Positions 17,729 through 25,201 of a DNA stretch of 64,000 bases are shown piece by piece; position 1 is the stretch's first letter; each line of letters begins with the position of its first letter. Below the pieces are notes generated by a model that saw only the letters and a list, made by a program, of their open reading frames with translations, was not told where the DNA came from and ran no database searches. The position numbers and the translations under genes are program-made. This DNA comes from Nocardioides sp. WS12 (GTDB taxonomy: Bacteria; Actinomycetota; Actinomycetes; Propionibacteriales; Nocardioidaceae), in assembly GCF_014108865.1 (NCBI RefSeq), contig NZ_CP053928.1, positions 1,364,001-1,428,000 of the forward strand. Direction: 5' to 3'.

Positions 17729-17815
17729 TCCACCTCTACTGACCCTCGATTCCCGTTCGACGCCGCTACTCGCTGCGTCGGCGGCGTAGTACCCAACCCT
17801 CCGAAAGGATTACCG

Positions 17816-18223
17816 ATGTCAGTCTTCACCTCGTCCGACGAGATGTATGAGGTCTTCACCCCGTTCATGCAGAGCCTGACGACCGACCCGGTGGTGGGCA
17901 AGAAGTTCTCTTCTGCGAACACGTCGTTCCGTGTCATCCACGAGGACCCCGACGGCGTCTTCCTGCTCGACGCCACGGTCGACCCTCCGGTTCTTTACGT
18001 CGGAGCGGATGCAGACGGTCGGGAGGCTGAGGTGGACCTGACGATGTCAGCCGAGGATGGCCACAAGTTCTGGCTGGGGCAGCTCAATCTGCCGGTTGCT
18101 CTCGCTCGTCGCAAGATCAAGGTGAACGGCGGTGTGGCCAAGCTGATGGGTCTCGTCCCTGCCCTCCAGCCGGCTTACGGGCTCTACCGAGAGCACCTGT
18201 CCGCCATTGGCCGTGAGATCTGA
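17816..18223 (+). CDS. SCP2-like sterol/lipid-binding domain protein
   Basis: 135 residues, about the size of a single SCP2 domain. The central VDLTMSAEDGHKFWLGQLNLPVALARRKIKVNG pattern (strand, helix, strand with KVNG; described in parts: VDLTMSAED, GHKFWLGQLN, RRKIKVNG) and KLMGLVPAL fit SCP2 proteins, which bind sterols, fatty acids or acyl-CoAs in a hydrophobic tunnel. No signal peptide is visible, so it is probably cytosolic and could receive the imported lipid. GAAAGGA precedes the ATG. It lies 88 bp after the mce operon and 100 bp before the P450 gene. Confidence 0.75.
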   Translation: MSVFTSSDEMYEVFTPFMQSLTTDPVVGKKFSSANTSFRVIHEDPDGVFLLDATVDPPVLYVGADADGREAEVDLTMSAEDGHKFWLGQLNLPVALARRKIKVNGGVAKLMGLVPALQPAYGLYREHLSAIGREI

Positions 18224-18277
18224 CGTCTCGAAAATGTGCTGCCGATCATTGACACCCTTTCGTCGCGCCCCGTAACA

Positions 18278-18302
18278 TTTTGAGACAGCGCGGCTTATTA
18301 AT
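18278..18302. promoter_or_regulatory. Regulon palindrome, site D (P450 gene)
   Basis: TTTTGAGAC is followed after 6 bp by GCTTATTAA. The left half matches the other sites exactly; the dyad is imperfect. It ends 24 bp before the P450 start codon. Confidence 0.5.
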
Positions 18303-18326
18303 GCGTACGGCAGCGAAAGGTACATG

Positions 18327-19574
18327 ATGACCACCACGGCACCGGAACTCCGGATCTTCGACTACGACACCTATGCCCAGGGAGACCCGACGACCTTCGG
18401 CCTGCCTCTCGAACAGTATCGCCACCTCCGTGACGAGGAGCCCTGCTTCCTGCAGGAGTTCGATGACCCGATGCTGATCGACCGGGCATGGGTGGTCAGC
18501 CGCAATGAGGACATCTGGGAGGTGGATCGCAACACGGAGCTTTACGCAGCCGACCGCGGCTACGTGAACATCTGGCAGGTCGTTCCCATCGACCCGAAGA
18601 ACGGCGGCCTGCCGGCCATGCTGACCACCGACGGTCCCCGTCACCGTGAGCAGCGGCAGGTCCTCGCGAAGGCGTTCACGCCCGGGATGGTGCGCAAGCT
18701 GGAAGGCAAGTTCCGCAAGTACGCGAAGGACGTTGTCGACGACGCGCTCGAGAAGGGCACCTTCAACTTCGTTCACACCATCGCCCACAACATGCCGATG
18801 GAGGCGCTGGGCGATGTTCTCGGTGTCCCTCAGGAGGACCGGGCCAAATTCTTCGGCTGGGTCGACAAGTTCGCAGCTCCGTTCGACACCCGGATCACGG
18901 CGTCCTTCGACGAGGTGATGGAGGCTATTGGCAACCTCATGGTCTACTCCGAGGAACTCGCCGAGTTGAAGAGGGCGAACCCGGCCGACGACGTGATGTC
19001 TCGGTTGGTGGCCTCCGGTGAGGGCGGCAACCCGCTGATGTCGGCCGACGAGATCGTCGGCAACGTGGCGCTGCTTGCCAGCGGTGCGGCTGAGAGCACG
19101 CGCACGGCCATGTCGCACGGCATGCACGAGTTGATGCGCAACGAGAAGGCGATGGCCTGGATGCGTACGCACCAGGACAACCTCCCGCCGACCGTCATCC
19201 AGGAGATGGTGCGCATCGCGTCGCCCTTCACCCACCTGGTCCGCACCGCCACTCGCGATCACGAACTCCATGGCAAGCAGATCAAGGAAGGCGACATCGT
19301 CGCCATGCTGTTCGCTGCCGGGAACTTCGACGAGCGCGCCTTCGACCGGCCCGACGAGTTCCAGCCCGACCGAATCGAGAACCCGCACGTCAGCTTCGGT
19401 CGCGGCGCGCACAAGTGCCTCGGCCAGCACGTCGCCGCGCTCGAGATGAAGATCCTCTTCGAGGAGCTCTTCCAGCGGACCTCCAGCATCGAGCCGGCCG
19501 GTCCCATCAGCTACGTGCGTGACGCCTACTCGCGTGGCGTCTACGAACTGCCCGTCACGATCACCCCGGCCTGA
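18327..19574 (+). CDS. Cytochrome P450 monooxygenase
   Basis: 415 residues, usual for a bacterial class I P450. The heme-ligand motif FGRGAHKCLG lies near residue 355, a K-helix ExxR (EMVR) near 292 and the I-helix LLASGAAESTRTAMSHG near 250. The I-helix acid-alcohol pair is Glu-Ser instead of Glu-Thr, and the usual Gly is Ala. It hydroxylates a substrate with electrons from the ferredoxin and reductase encoded directly downstream. Given the mce, SCP2 and alpha-methylacyl-CoA racemase genes, a branched lipid or terpenoid chain is a reasonable guess. Two ATGs are adjacent; the second (18327) has the better spacing (6 nt) to the GAAAGG ribosome site. Confidence 0.93.
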   Translation: MTTTAPELRIFDYDTYAQGDPTTFGLPLEQYRHLRDEEPCFLQEFDDPMLIDRAWVVSRNEDIWEVDRNTELYAADRGYVNIWQVVPIDPKNGGLPAMLTTDGPRHREQRQVLAKAFTPGMVRKLEGKFRKYAKDVVDDALEKGTFNFVHTIAHNMPMEALGDVLGVPQEDRAKFFGWVDKFAAPFDTRITASFDEVMEAIGNLMVYSEELAELKRANPADDVMSRLVASGEGGNPLMSADEIVGNVALLASGAAESTRTAMSHGMHELMRNEKAMAWMRTHQDNLPPTVIQEMVRIASPFTHLVRTATRDHELHGKQIKEGDIVAMLFAAGNFDERAFDRPDEFQPDRIENPHVSFGRGAHKCLGQHVAALEMKILFEELFQRTSSIEPAGPISYVRDAYSRGVYELPVTITPA

Positions 19575-19602
19575 CCGCACCACGGATTCCCAGGAGAACA
19601 CC

Positions 19603-19797
19603 ATGAAGATCACCGTGGACACTGACCTCTGCGAGGTGCACGGCGACTGTGTCGTCGCCGCACCCGACATCTTCGACATCGGTGAGGACGACGACGTCGT
19701 CCAGATCCTCAATGCCGAGCCGGGCGAGGAGTACCGCAAGGCCATCGTCCAGGCCGTCAAGATGTGCCCGGTCGCCGCGATCCGGATCGAAGGCTGA
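19603..19797 (+). CDS. [3Fe-4S]-type ferredoxin
   Basis: 64 residues. Cluster ligands are Cys10, Cys16 and Cys55 in CEVHGDC...CPVAA, with His13 replacing the second Cys of a 4Fe motif, as in P450-partner ferredoxins. It carries electrons one at a time from the reductase at 19801 to the P450 at 18327. AGGAG lies upstream of the ATG. The three genes are consecutive with short gaps, so they form a complete class I P450 electron chain. Confidence 0.93.
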   Translation: MKITVDTDLCEVHGDCVVAAPDIFDIGEDDDVVQILNAEPGEEYRKAIVQAVKMCPVAAIRIEG

Positions 19798-19800
19798 GTG

Positions 19801-20991
19801 ATGCAGGACGTCGTGGCTGTCGGAGGCGGCCTCGCTGGCTTCCGGTTTGCGCAGGGTCTGCGTGAGGCCGGCTACGACGGTCGGGTCACCATCGTTTCCG
19901 ACGAGAAGCACCTGCCCTACGACCGGCCGCCCCTGTCCAAGCAGTTGCTGGCCGGCACGTACACCGAGGAGCAGTGCGCCCTGCCGGGCGACGCACCGGA
20001 CGTGACCTGGGTGATGGGGCGCCGAGCCGAGCGGCTCGATCGTGAGCGTCGCGTCGTCGTCCTCGATGACGGCGCCGAGGTGGCCTACGACGGCCTGCTG
20101 ATCGCGACCGGTCGGCGGGCTCGCACCTGGAACGGGCCGATGCCTGCTTCCGGCGTGCACACCCTGCGCGACCTCGAGGACACTGCAGCATTCAGGTCTG
20201 CGATCGACGCCGACGCCAAGGTCGTCATCGTCGGAGCCGGCTTCATCGGGTGCGAGGTCGCAGCGACCCTGCGCAAGGAGGGTGTCTCCGTCACCGTCGT
20301 GGACGTGGCCGCCTACCCGATGCCGGTCATGGGCTCCGAAGTCGGTGCCCGTGCGGCCGCCATCCACGAGGCGCAGGGAGTCCGCTTCCGACTCGGACGT
20401 GGAGTCGCCGGCTTCGAGGGCGAGGAGCGAGTGACCGGCGTGCGTCTGGAGGACGGCGAACTGCTCGAAGCCACCGTCGTGCTGGTGGCGGTCGGCTCGG
20501 TCCCGAACTCGGAGTGGTTCGAGGACGCCGGACTAAGCATGGATCGGAGCGTCGTGGTCTGCGACGCGACCTGCACGGTGATCGACGCGAGCGGCCAGCC
20601 CGTGCCCGAGATCGTGGCGGCCGGAGACATCGCCGCCTGGCCGCACCACCACGGCGACGGTGCCGCGGTCTGCATCGAGCACTGGTCGAATGCCCGCGAC
20701 ATGGCCGACCTGGCCGCTGTCAATCTGCTGCTCCCGATCAGCGACCGGTCGCCGATGGCCGCAACGGCCTCGGTCCCGACCTTCTGGTCCGACCAGTACG
20801 ACGTGAAGATCAAGTCCGCCGGATTCCTGCGGGCCGCCGACTCGTGGACGATCGTCGCGGAGGACCCCGAGAAACCGTCGCTCCTGGTCGAGGGACACCG
20901 CAACGGCGAGCTCGTCGGCGCCATCGCGTTCAACATGAACCGGAGCATCATCGGCTACCAGCGCCAGCTGGCGGCACCCGCTCCTTCCTGA
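19801..20991 (+). CDS. NAD(P)H:ferredoxin reductase (FAD, rubredoxin-reductase type)
   Basis: 396 residues. FAD-binding GGGLAGF near the N-terminus, PYDRPPLSK, the NAD(P)H-binding GAGFIGCEVA near residue 145, GDIA near 275 and a C-terminal dimerisation/ferredoxin-facing domain with FWSDQY. It oxidises NAD(P)H and reduces the ferredoxin encoded 3 nt upstream. The ATG at 19801 is preferred over the GTG one codon earlier. An unambiguous family assignment; the P450 system is the likely client. Confidence 0.93.
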   Translation: MQDVVAVGGGLAGFRFAQGLREAGYDGRVTIVSDEKHLPYDRPPLSKQLLAGTYTEEQCALPGDAPDVTWVMGRRAERLDRERRVVVLDDGAEVAYDGLLIATGRRARTWNGPMPASGVHTLRDLEDTAAFRSAIDADAKVVIVGAGFIGCEVAATLRKEGVSVTVVDVAAYPMPVMGSEVGARAAAIHEAQGVRFRLGRGVAGFEGEERVTGVRLEDGELLEATVVLVAVGSVPNSEWFEDAGLSMDRSVVVCDATCTVIDASGQPVPEIVAAGDIAAWPHHHGDGAAVCIEHWSNARDMADLAAVNLLLPISDRSPMAATASVPTFWSDQYDVKIKSAGFLRAADSWTIVAEDPEKPSLLVEGHRNGELVGAIAFNMNRSIIGYQRQLAAPAPS

Positions 20992-21062
20992 CCTGTTTCA
21001 CCCCTGACTCTCACCGTGCGATGGCGCACGAAGTCCTGAACTCGAAAAAGATGGAGCCTGAC

Positions 21063-22718
21063 ATGGCCAAGCGCCCGACCTCTAGGAATTTGCGTGCCAA
21101 CGAAGCCGACTACGTGGTCGTGGGCTCCGGCAGCTCCGGCGCGGTCGTCGCCAGCCGGCTCGCCCAGTCGGGCGCCAGCGTGATCATGCTGGAGGCCGGA
21201 AAGTCCGACAACAAGGGCATGCACGGCTACTTCACGAAGAAGCCGGGCATGGTGGCGCCGATGCACTTCGAGGCGCGCCTGGAGAAGGGCTTCGACTGGG
21301 GCTACAAGTCGACGCCCCAGGTCAGCGCCGGTGGCCGCGAGATGCTGGTGACCCGCGGCAAGGTCATGGGTGGGTCGAGCTCGGTCAACGGCATGGTCTA
21401 CGTGCGCGGCAACCGCGCCAACTTCGACTCGTGGGCTGCCGAGGGCAACACCGGCTGGTCCGCCGACGAGGTCAATGCCGCCTACAAGCGGTCCGAGGAC
21501 TTCGAGGACGGCGAGGACGAGTTCCGCGGCTCCGGTGGACCGATCAAGGTCACCCGCAACAAGATCGCCCAGGAGGGCACGCATCAGTTCATCCAGGCGA
21601 CCTCCGACACCCTCGGCGTCAAGATCAACGACGACTACAACGGGGCTGAGCAGGAGGGCATCTCCCTCATGCAGGAGAACGTCAAGGACGGCGTGCGCTA
21701 CTCCTCCACCCGGGGTTACGTCCACGACCTCGCTCCCCGCACGCTCGACGTCCAGACCGAGGTGCTGGCGACCCGGATCGTCATCGAGGGCAACCGCGCC
21801 GTGGGCGTCGAGGTCATCGACCAGGGGAAGGGCGGTGGCCGCCGGACGATCCGTGCGGCCAAGGAGGTCATCGTCTCCGGCGGCTTCGTCAACAGCCCGC
21901 AGTTGCTGATGCTCTCGGGCATCGGTCCTGCCGCGCACCTCGCCAGCCTCGGCATCGAGTGCATCGCTGACCTCCCGGTCGGCGACAACCTGCACGACCA
22001 CCTGTTCCACCCACTCTCGTTCCACACGACGTCGATCAGCCACAAGTCGACGCCGGGGTTCTTCCTCAAGGGGATGGCCAGGAACCTCATGGGCAAGGAC
22101 ACGTTCCTGAACCACTCGATCTTCGAGTCCGTCGGCTTCGTGCGCAGCTCCCTGGCCACGGTCGCGCCCGACATCCAGCTGCACGCGATTCCGTGGAGCT
22201 ACCCGGACCCGGGTGCGGGTGACCACGGCAAGCAGAAGCCGGACCCGCGACCGTCCCTGGGCGTCTTCGCCACGCTGATCTATCCCAAGAGCCGCGGAAC
22301 ACTGCGGCTGGCGTCGGCAGACCCGACGGTCGCCCCGCTCATCGACTACGGCTACCTCAACGAGCCCGACGACCTGAAGGTTCTGGCTGAGGGCACCGAG
22401 ATGGCTCGCGCCATCATGGCGGCCGCGGCGTTCGGTGGCGCGGTCAAGGAGGAGATCTATCCCGGCGCTGACGCGCCGAACGGCAACATGAACGATGCCC
22501 TGCGCCGTCGCGTCGTCTCGGTCATGCACGCCGTCGGCACCTGCCGGATGGGTGTCGACGATCGTGCCGTGGTCGGCCCCGATCTCAAGGTTCGCGGCAT
22601 CGAGGGCCTGCGGGTGGCCGACGCCTCGATCATGCCGAGCATCACTGGCGGCAACACGAACGCGCCGTGCTACATGATCGGTGAGCGAGCCTCGGACTTC
22701 ATCCTCGGGAGGGCCTGA
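21063..22718 (+). CDS. GMC-family FAD alcohol dehydrogenase/oxidase
   Basis: 551 residues. Rossmann VVVGSGSSGAVVASRLA at the N-terminus, GMC signature 1 at RGKVMGGSSSVNGMVYVRG near residue 100, signature 2 at GGFVNSPQLLMLSGIGP near 275, and the catalytic His/Asn pair in MHAVGTCRMG and GGNTNAPCYMIG near the C-terminus. Such enzymes (choline or long-chain alcohol dehydrogenases) oxidise alcohols to aldehydes. Following the P450, it could oxidise the hydroxylated product, with the downstream aldehyde dehydrogenase finishing to the acid. Start at 21063 uses GGAG 6 nt upstream; an in-frame ATG at 21051 has no such site. Confidence 0.93.
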   Translation: MAKRPTSRNLRANEADYVVVGSGSSGAVVASRLAQSGASVIMLEAGKSDNKGMHGYFTKKPGMVAPMHFEARLEKGFDWGYKSTPQVSAGGREMLVTRGKVMGGSSSVNGMVYVRGNRANFDSWAAEGNTGWSADEVNAAYKRSEDFEDGEDEFRGSGGPIKVTRNKIAQEGTHQFIQATSDTLGVKINDDYNGAEQEGISLMQENVKDGVRYSSTRGYVHDLAPRTLDVQTEVLATRIVIEGNRAVGVEVIDQGKGGGRRTIRAAKEVIVSGGFVNSPQLLMLSGIGPAAHLASLGIECIADLPVGDNLHDHLFHPLSFHTTSISHKSTPGFFLKGMARNLMGKDTFLNHSIFESVGFVRSSLATVAPDIQLHAIPWSYPDPGAGDHGKQKPDPRPSLGVFATLIYPKSRGTLRLASADPTVAPLIDYGYLNEPDDLKVLAEGTEMARAIMAAAAFGGAVKEEIYPGADAPNGNMNDALRRRVVSVMHAVGTCRMGVDDRAVVGPDLKVRGIEGLRVADASIMPSITGGNTNAPCYMIGERASDFILGRA

Positions 22719-22731
22719 CCGCGCACAGCGC

Positions 22732-22750
22732 CCGGCAACAGCGGTTGCCC
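22732..22750. terminator. Hairpin between convergent genes
   Basis: GGCAAC/GTTGCC with a 4-nt AGCG loop, extended by C/G pairs, lies between the GMC and TetR stop codons. Confidence 0.5.
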
Positions 22751-22763
22751 GGCCGGGCTGCTG

Positions 22764-23360
22764 TTAGTTCTGCGGCTTCTTCGCGGCGGTCTTCTTCGCC
22801 GGCCTGGAGTCGGCCTTCGGGGCCTGCAGGGAGCGCACCATGTTGACGGCGATCTCGGTGATCTCGTCGGGGCTGTACTTCTCCTTGGGTCTGTACCACC
22901 GCGACACCCAGATGCACGAGCCGAGCAGCAGTCGCGCGGTGATCACGGGATCGGCGGGGGCCAGGATCCCGGCGTCCATGTTGTCCTTGATGACACTGAC
23001 CCAGATCTTCTCGAACTCGCGGCTCCACTTGTGCCAGCGCTCGAGCACCTCGGGGGGCAGGTCGCCGCCGCCGAAGAAGACCGGCATGTAGCGACGCATC
23101 CGGATCGCCGCGTCGACCTGCAGCCGAACCAGGCCCAGCAGTTGCTCGGCCGGGTCGTCAACCTCCTTGACCATGGCCCTGGCGTTCTCGGTGAGCTCGC
23201 CCGTGCTCCGTTCGAAGAGGATGCCGATCAGGTGTTCCTTGGTGGGAACGGTCCGGTAGAGGGTCGCGCGGCTGACCGAGAGCTTTTCGGCGGTGTCGAG
23301 GATGGAGACGGCTTCGAGGCCGCCCTCGGCGAAAAGCTCGGCGACGGCATGCGACGGCAT
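22764..23360 (-). CDS. TetR-family regulator, 5' end disrupted by a 10-bp duplication
   Basis: 198 residues if translation starts at 23360. The HTH region (TAEKLSVSRATLYRTVPTKEHL, in parts TAEKLSVSRATLYR and TVPTKEHL) and a TetR C-terminal domain with a Lys/Ala-rich tail (RPAKKTAAKKPQN) are intact. A better-looking start with an AGGGAG site lies at 23427 and encodes MTADPSPKAPRPRGRPRLD, the usual basic arm before helix 1. That frame is thrown out by a perfect 10-bp tandem duplication at 23341-23360. Removing one copy joins it in frame as DPDAVAELF. The gene is therefore either mutated (now starting inside the repeat as MPSHAVAELF) or slips between states. It is convergent with the GMC gene and divergent from the aldehyde dehydrogenase gene. 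Confidence 0.75.
   Translation of the reverse strand: MPSHAVAELFAEGGLEAVSILDTAEKLSVSRATLYRTVPTKEHLIGILFERSTGELTENARAMVKEVDDPAEQLLGLVRLQVDAAIRMRRYMPVFFGGGDLPPEVLERWHKWSREFEKIWVSVIKDNMDAGILAPADPVITARLLLGSCIWVSRWYRPKEKYSPDEITEIAVNMVRSLQAPKADSRPAKKTAAKKPQN
23341..23360 (-). repeat. Perfect 10-bp tandem duplication inside the TetR gene
   Basis: Two adjacent copies of ATGCCGTCGC (minus strand). One copy restores an unbroken reading frame from the ATG at 23427 through helix 1 of the TetR domain; two copies shift it. Confidence 0.9.
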
Positions 23361-23574
23361 CCGGGTCGATGTCCAGGCGGGGGCGGCCGCGGGGGCGGGG
23401 CGCCTTGGGGCTGGGATCTGCGGTCATGGCTGGCTCCCTGGCGTTCTCGCTGCATCGCCGCGGTGCGCGGCCGTGCTCCTAGATTACCGACGTCCTATCT
23501 CAAATCGTTGTTGGTGTCGACCTTCGCGGGGCGCGAACCCGCGATTCGTTGCCCAAGTCGACCTGATCCACTTG

Positions 23575-23597
23575 TATTGAGACGCCGGTTCTCATAA
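23575..23597. promoter_or_regulatory. Regulon palindrome, site E (aldehyde dehydrogenase)
   Basis: TTGAGAC and GTTCTCATAA are separated by 4 bp, with perfect TGAGA/TCTCA inner arms. It overlaps a likely -10 (TAACCT, 23595-23600) that is 6 nt from the ATG, so binding would block transcription and the mRNA would be leaderless. Confidence 0.65.
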
Positions 23598-23606
23598 CCT
23601 TTGCAC

Positions 23607-25178
23607 ATGAGCGCTTCCCCTGAGACGCCGGTCGAGACCCCGGACCGGTCCGCATTCCCGGAACCGTCGGTCGTCGTGGTCCGCAATCCCGCCGACGACA
23701 CCGTCGTCGGCACCGTGCCCGACATGACCGCGACCGAGGTCGCCGATCTTGCCGCGCGGCTGCGCGCCGCGCAGCCCGCGTGGGAGGCTCTCGGCCCTGA
23801 AGGCCGCAAGGTGCACCTGCTGCGGTGGCTCGACTGGATCGTCGACAACAAGGAGCACATCCTCGGCCTGGTCCATCGTGAGGCGGGCAAGAGCTGGGGC
23901 GACGCGCAGATCGAGCTCCTGGTCGCCGTCGAGGTGATCAACTATTACGCGAAGAACGGTGCCAGGTTCCTCGCCGACGAGACTCCTTCGCCGCACAACG
24001 TCTCGGCGATCACCAAGCGACTGCGCCTGATCCGGCGCCCGTACCAGCTGGTCGGCATCATCACGCCCTGGAACTATCCCCTCGCCATGCCGATGATGGA
24101 CGTGCCCGGCGCGCTCATGGCCGGCGCCGCGGTCATGACCAAGCCGTCCGAGGTCACCCCGCTCGCGTGGGCGGAGGTCGTTCGCGGGTGGAATGAGGAG
24201 ATCGGCGCGCCGCCGGTCCTCGGTCTCGCGTCCGGGCTCGGCCCGACCGGTGCGGCGGTGGTCGACGAGGTCGACATGGTCCAGTTCACCGGATCCACTG
24301 CGACCGGCCGCCGGATCGGTGTCCGCGCCGCAGAGCGGCTCATCCCGGCGAGCCTCGAGCTCGGCGGCAAGGACGCGATGGTCGTGCTCGCCGACGCCGA
24401 CCTCGACCGTGCGGTCGATGGAGCGGTGTGGGGCGGCCTGTTCAACGCCGGCCAGTCCTGCATCGCCGTCGAGCGTGTCTACGTCGAGGCGCCGGTGTAC
24501 GACGAGTTCGTCGAGCGACTGGTCAACGCAGTGGACCGGATCCGCGTCGGCCACGACGCCCAGGGCTCCTTCGACGCCGACTACGGCGCGATGGCCAACG
24601 AGCAGCAGATGGGCATCGTCGAGCGTCAGGTGGCCGACGCCCTCGAGCGGGGCGCTCGCGCGTTGACCGGCGGTCGCCGGCTCGCCAAGGGGCTCTTCTT
24701 CCCGCCGACCGTTCTCGTCGACGTCGACCACTCGATGCTGGCGATGACCGAGGAGACCTTCGGCCCGTTGCTGCCCGTGATGAAGGTGGCCGACGAGGAC
24801 GAGGCCGTGCGCCTCGCCAACGACTCGCCGTACGGCCTTGCCGGGAGCATCTGGACGAGCGATGCCGAGCGCGGTCTCCGCGTCGGACGGCGCATCGAGA
24901 CCGGCGGCATGAACGTCAACAACGCGATGACGAACGTCTTCCAGTTCCCGCTGCCGATGGGTGGCTGGAAGTCCTCGGGACTCGGCCACCGCTTCGGCGG
25001 TGCCTACGGCATCCGGAAGTACTGCCGGCAGCAGGCGTTCGTGAGCGAGCGAGTGCATCTCAAGAAGGAGATCCACTGGTACCCGAACACGCGCCGGAAG
25101 GCCCAGGTGACCGACAAGGCACTCCGGCTGCTCGGCATGCACGACTGGCGCCGCCGTCTGGGACGCGCGGCCAAGTGA
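23607..25178 (+). CDS. Aldehyde dehydrogenase (NAD(P)+)
   Basis: 523 residues, normal for the superfamily. ITPWNYPLAMP near 155, the nucleotide-contacting FTGSTATGR near 230, the general-base Glu in LELGGKD near 252 and the catalytic Cys in FNAGQSC near 286 are all present, with PLPMGGWKSSGLG near the end. It converts an aldehyde to a carboxylic acid. In this context it would accept the aldehyde made by the P450 and GMC enzymes, just before CoA activation by the next gene. The ATG at 23607 is favoured over a TTG two codons upstream. Confidence 0.94.
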   Translation: MSASPETPVETPDRSAFPEPSVVVVRNPADDTVVGTVPDMTATEVADLAARLRAAQPAWEALGPEGRKVHLLRWLDWIVDNKEHILGLVHREAGKSWGDAQIELLVAVEVINYYAKNGARFLADETPSPHNVSAITKRLRLIRRPYQLVGIITPWNYPLAMPMMDVPGALMAGAAVMTKPSEVTPLAWAEVVRGWNEEIGAPPVLGLASGLGPTGAAVVDEVDMVQFTGSTATGRRIGVRAAERLIPASLELGGKDAMVVLADADLDRAVDGAVWGGLFNAGQSCIAVERVYVEAPVYDEFVERLVNAVDRIRVGHDAQGSFDADYGAMANEQQMGIVERQVADALERGARALTGGRRLAKGLFFPPTVLVDVDHSMLAMTEETFGPLLPVMKVADEDEAVRLANDSPYGLAGSIWTSDAERGLRVGRRIETGGMNVNNAMTNVFQFPLPMGGWKSSGLGHRFGGAYGIRKYCRQQAFVSERVHLKKEIHWYPNTRRKAQVTDKALRLLGMHDWRRRLGRAAK

Positions 25179-25201
25179 TCACCCAGGACCAGGAGACAGA
25201 A

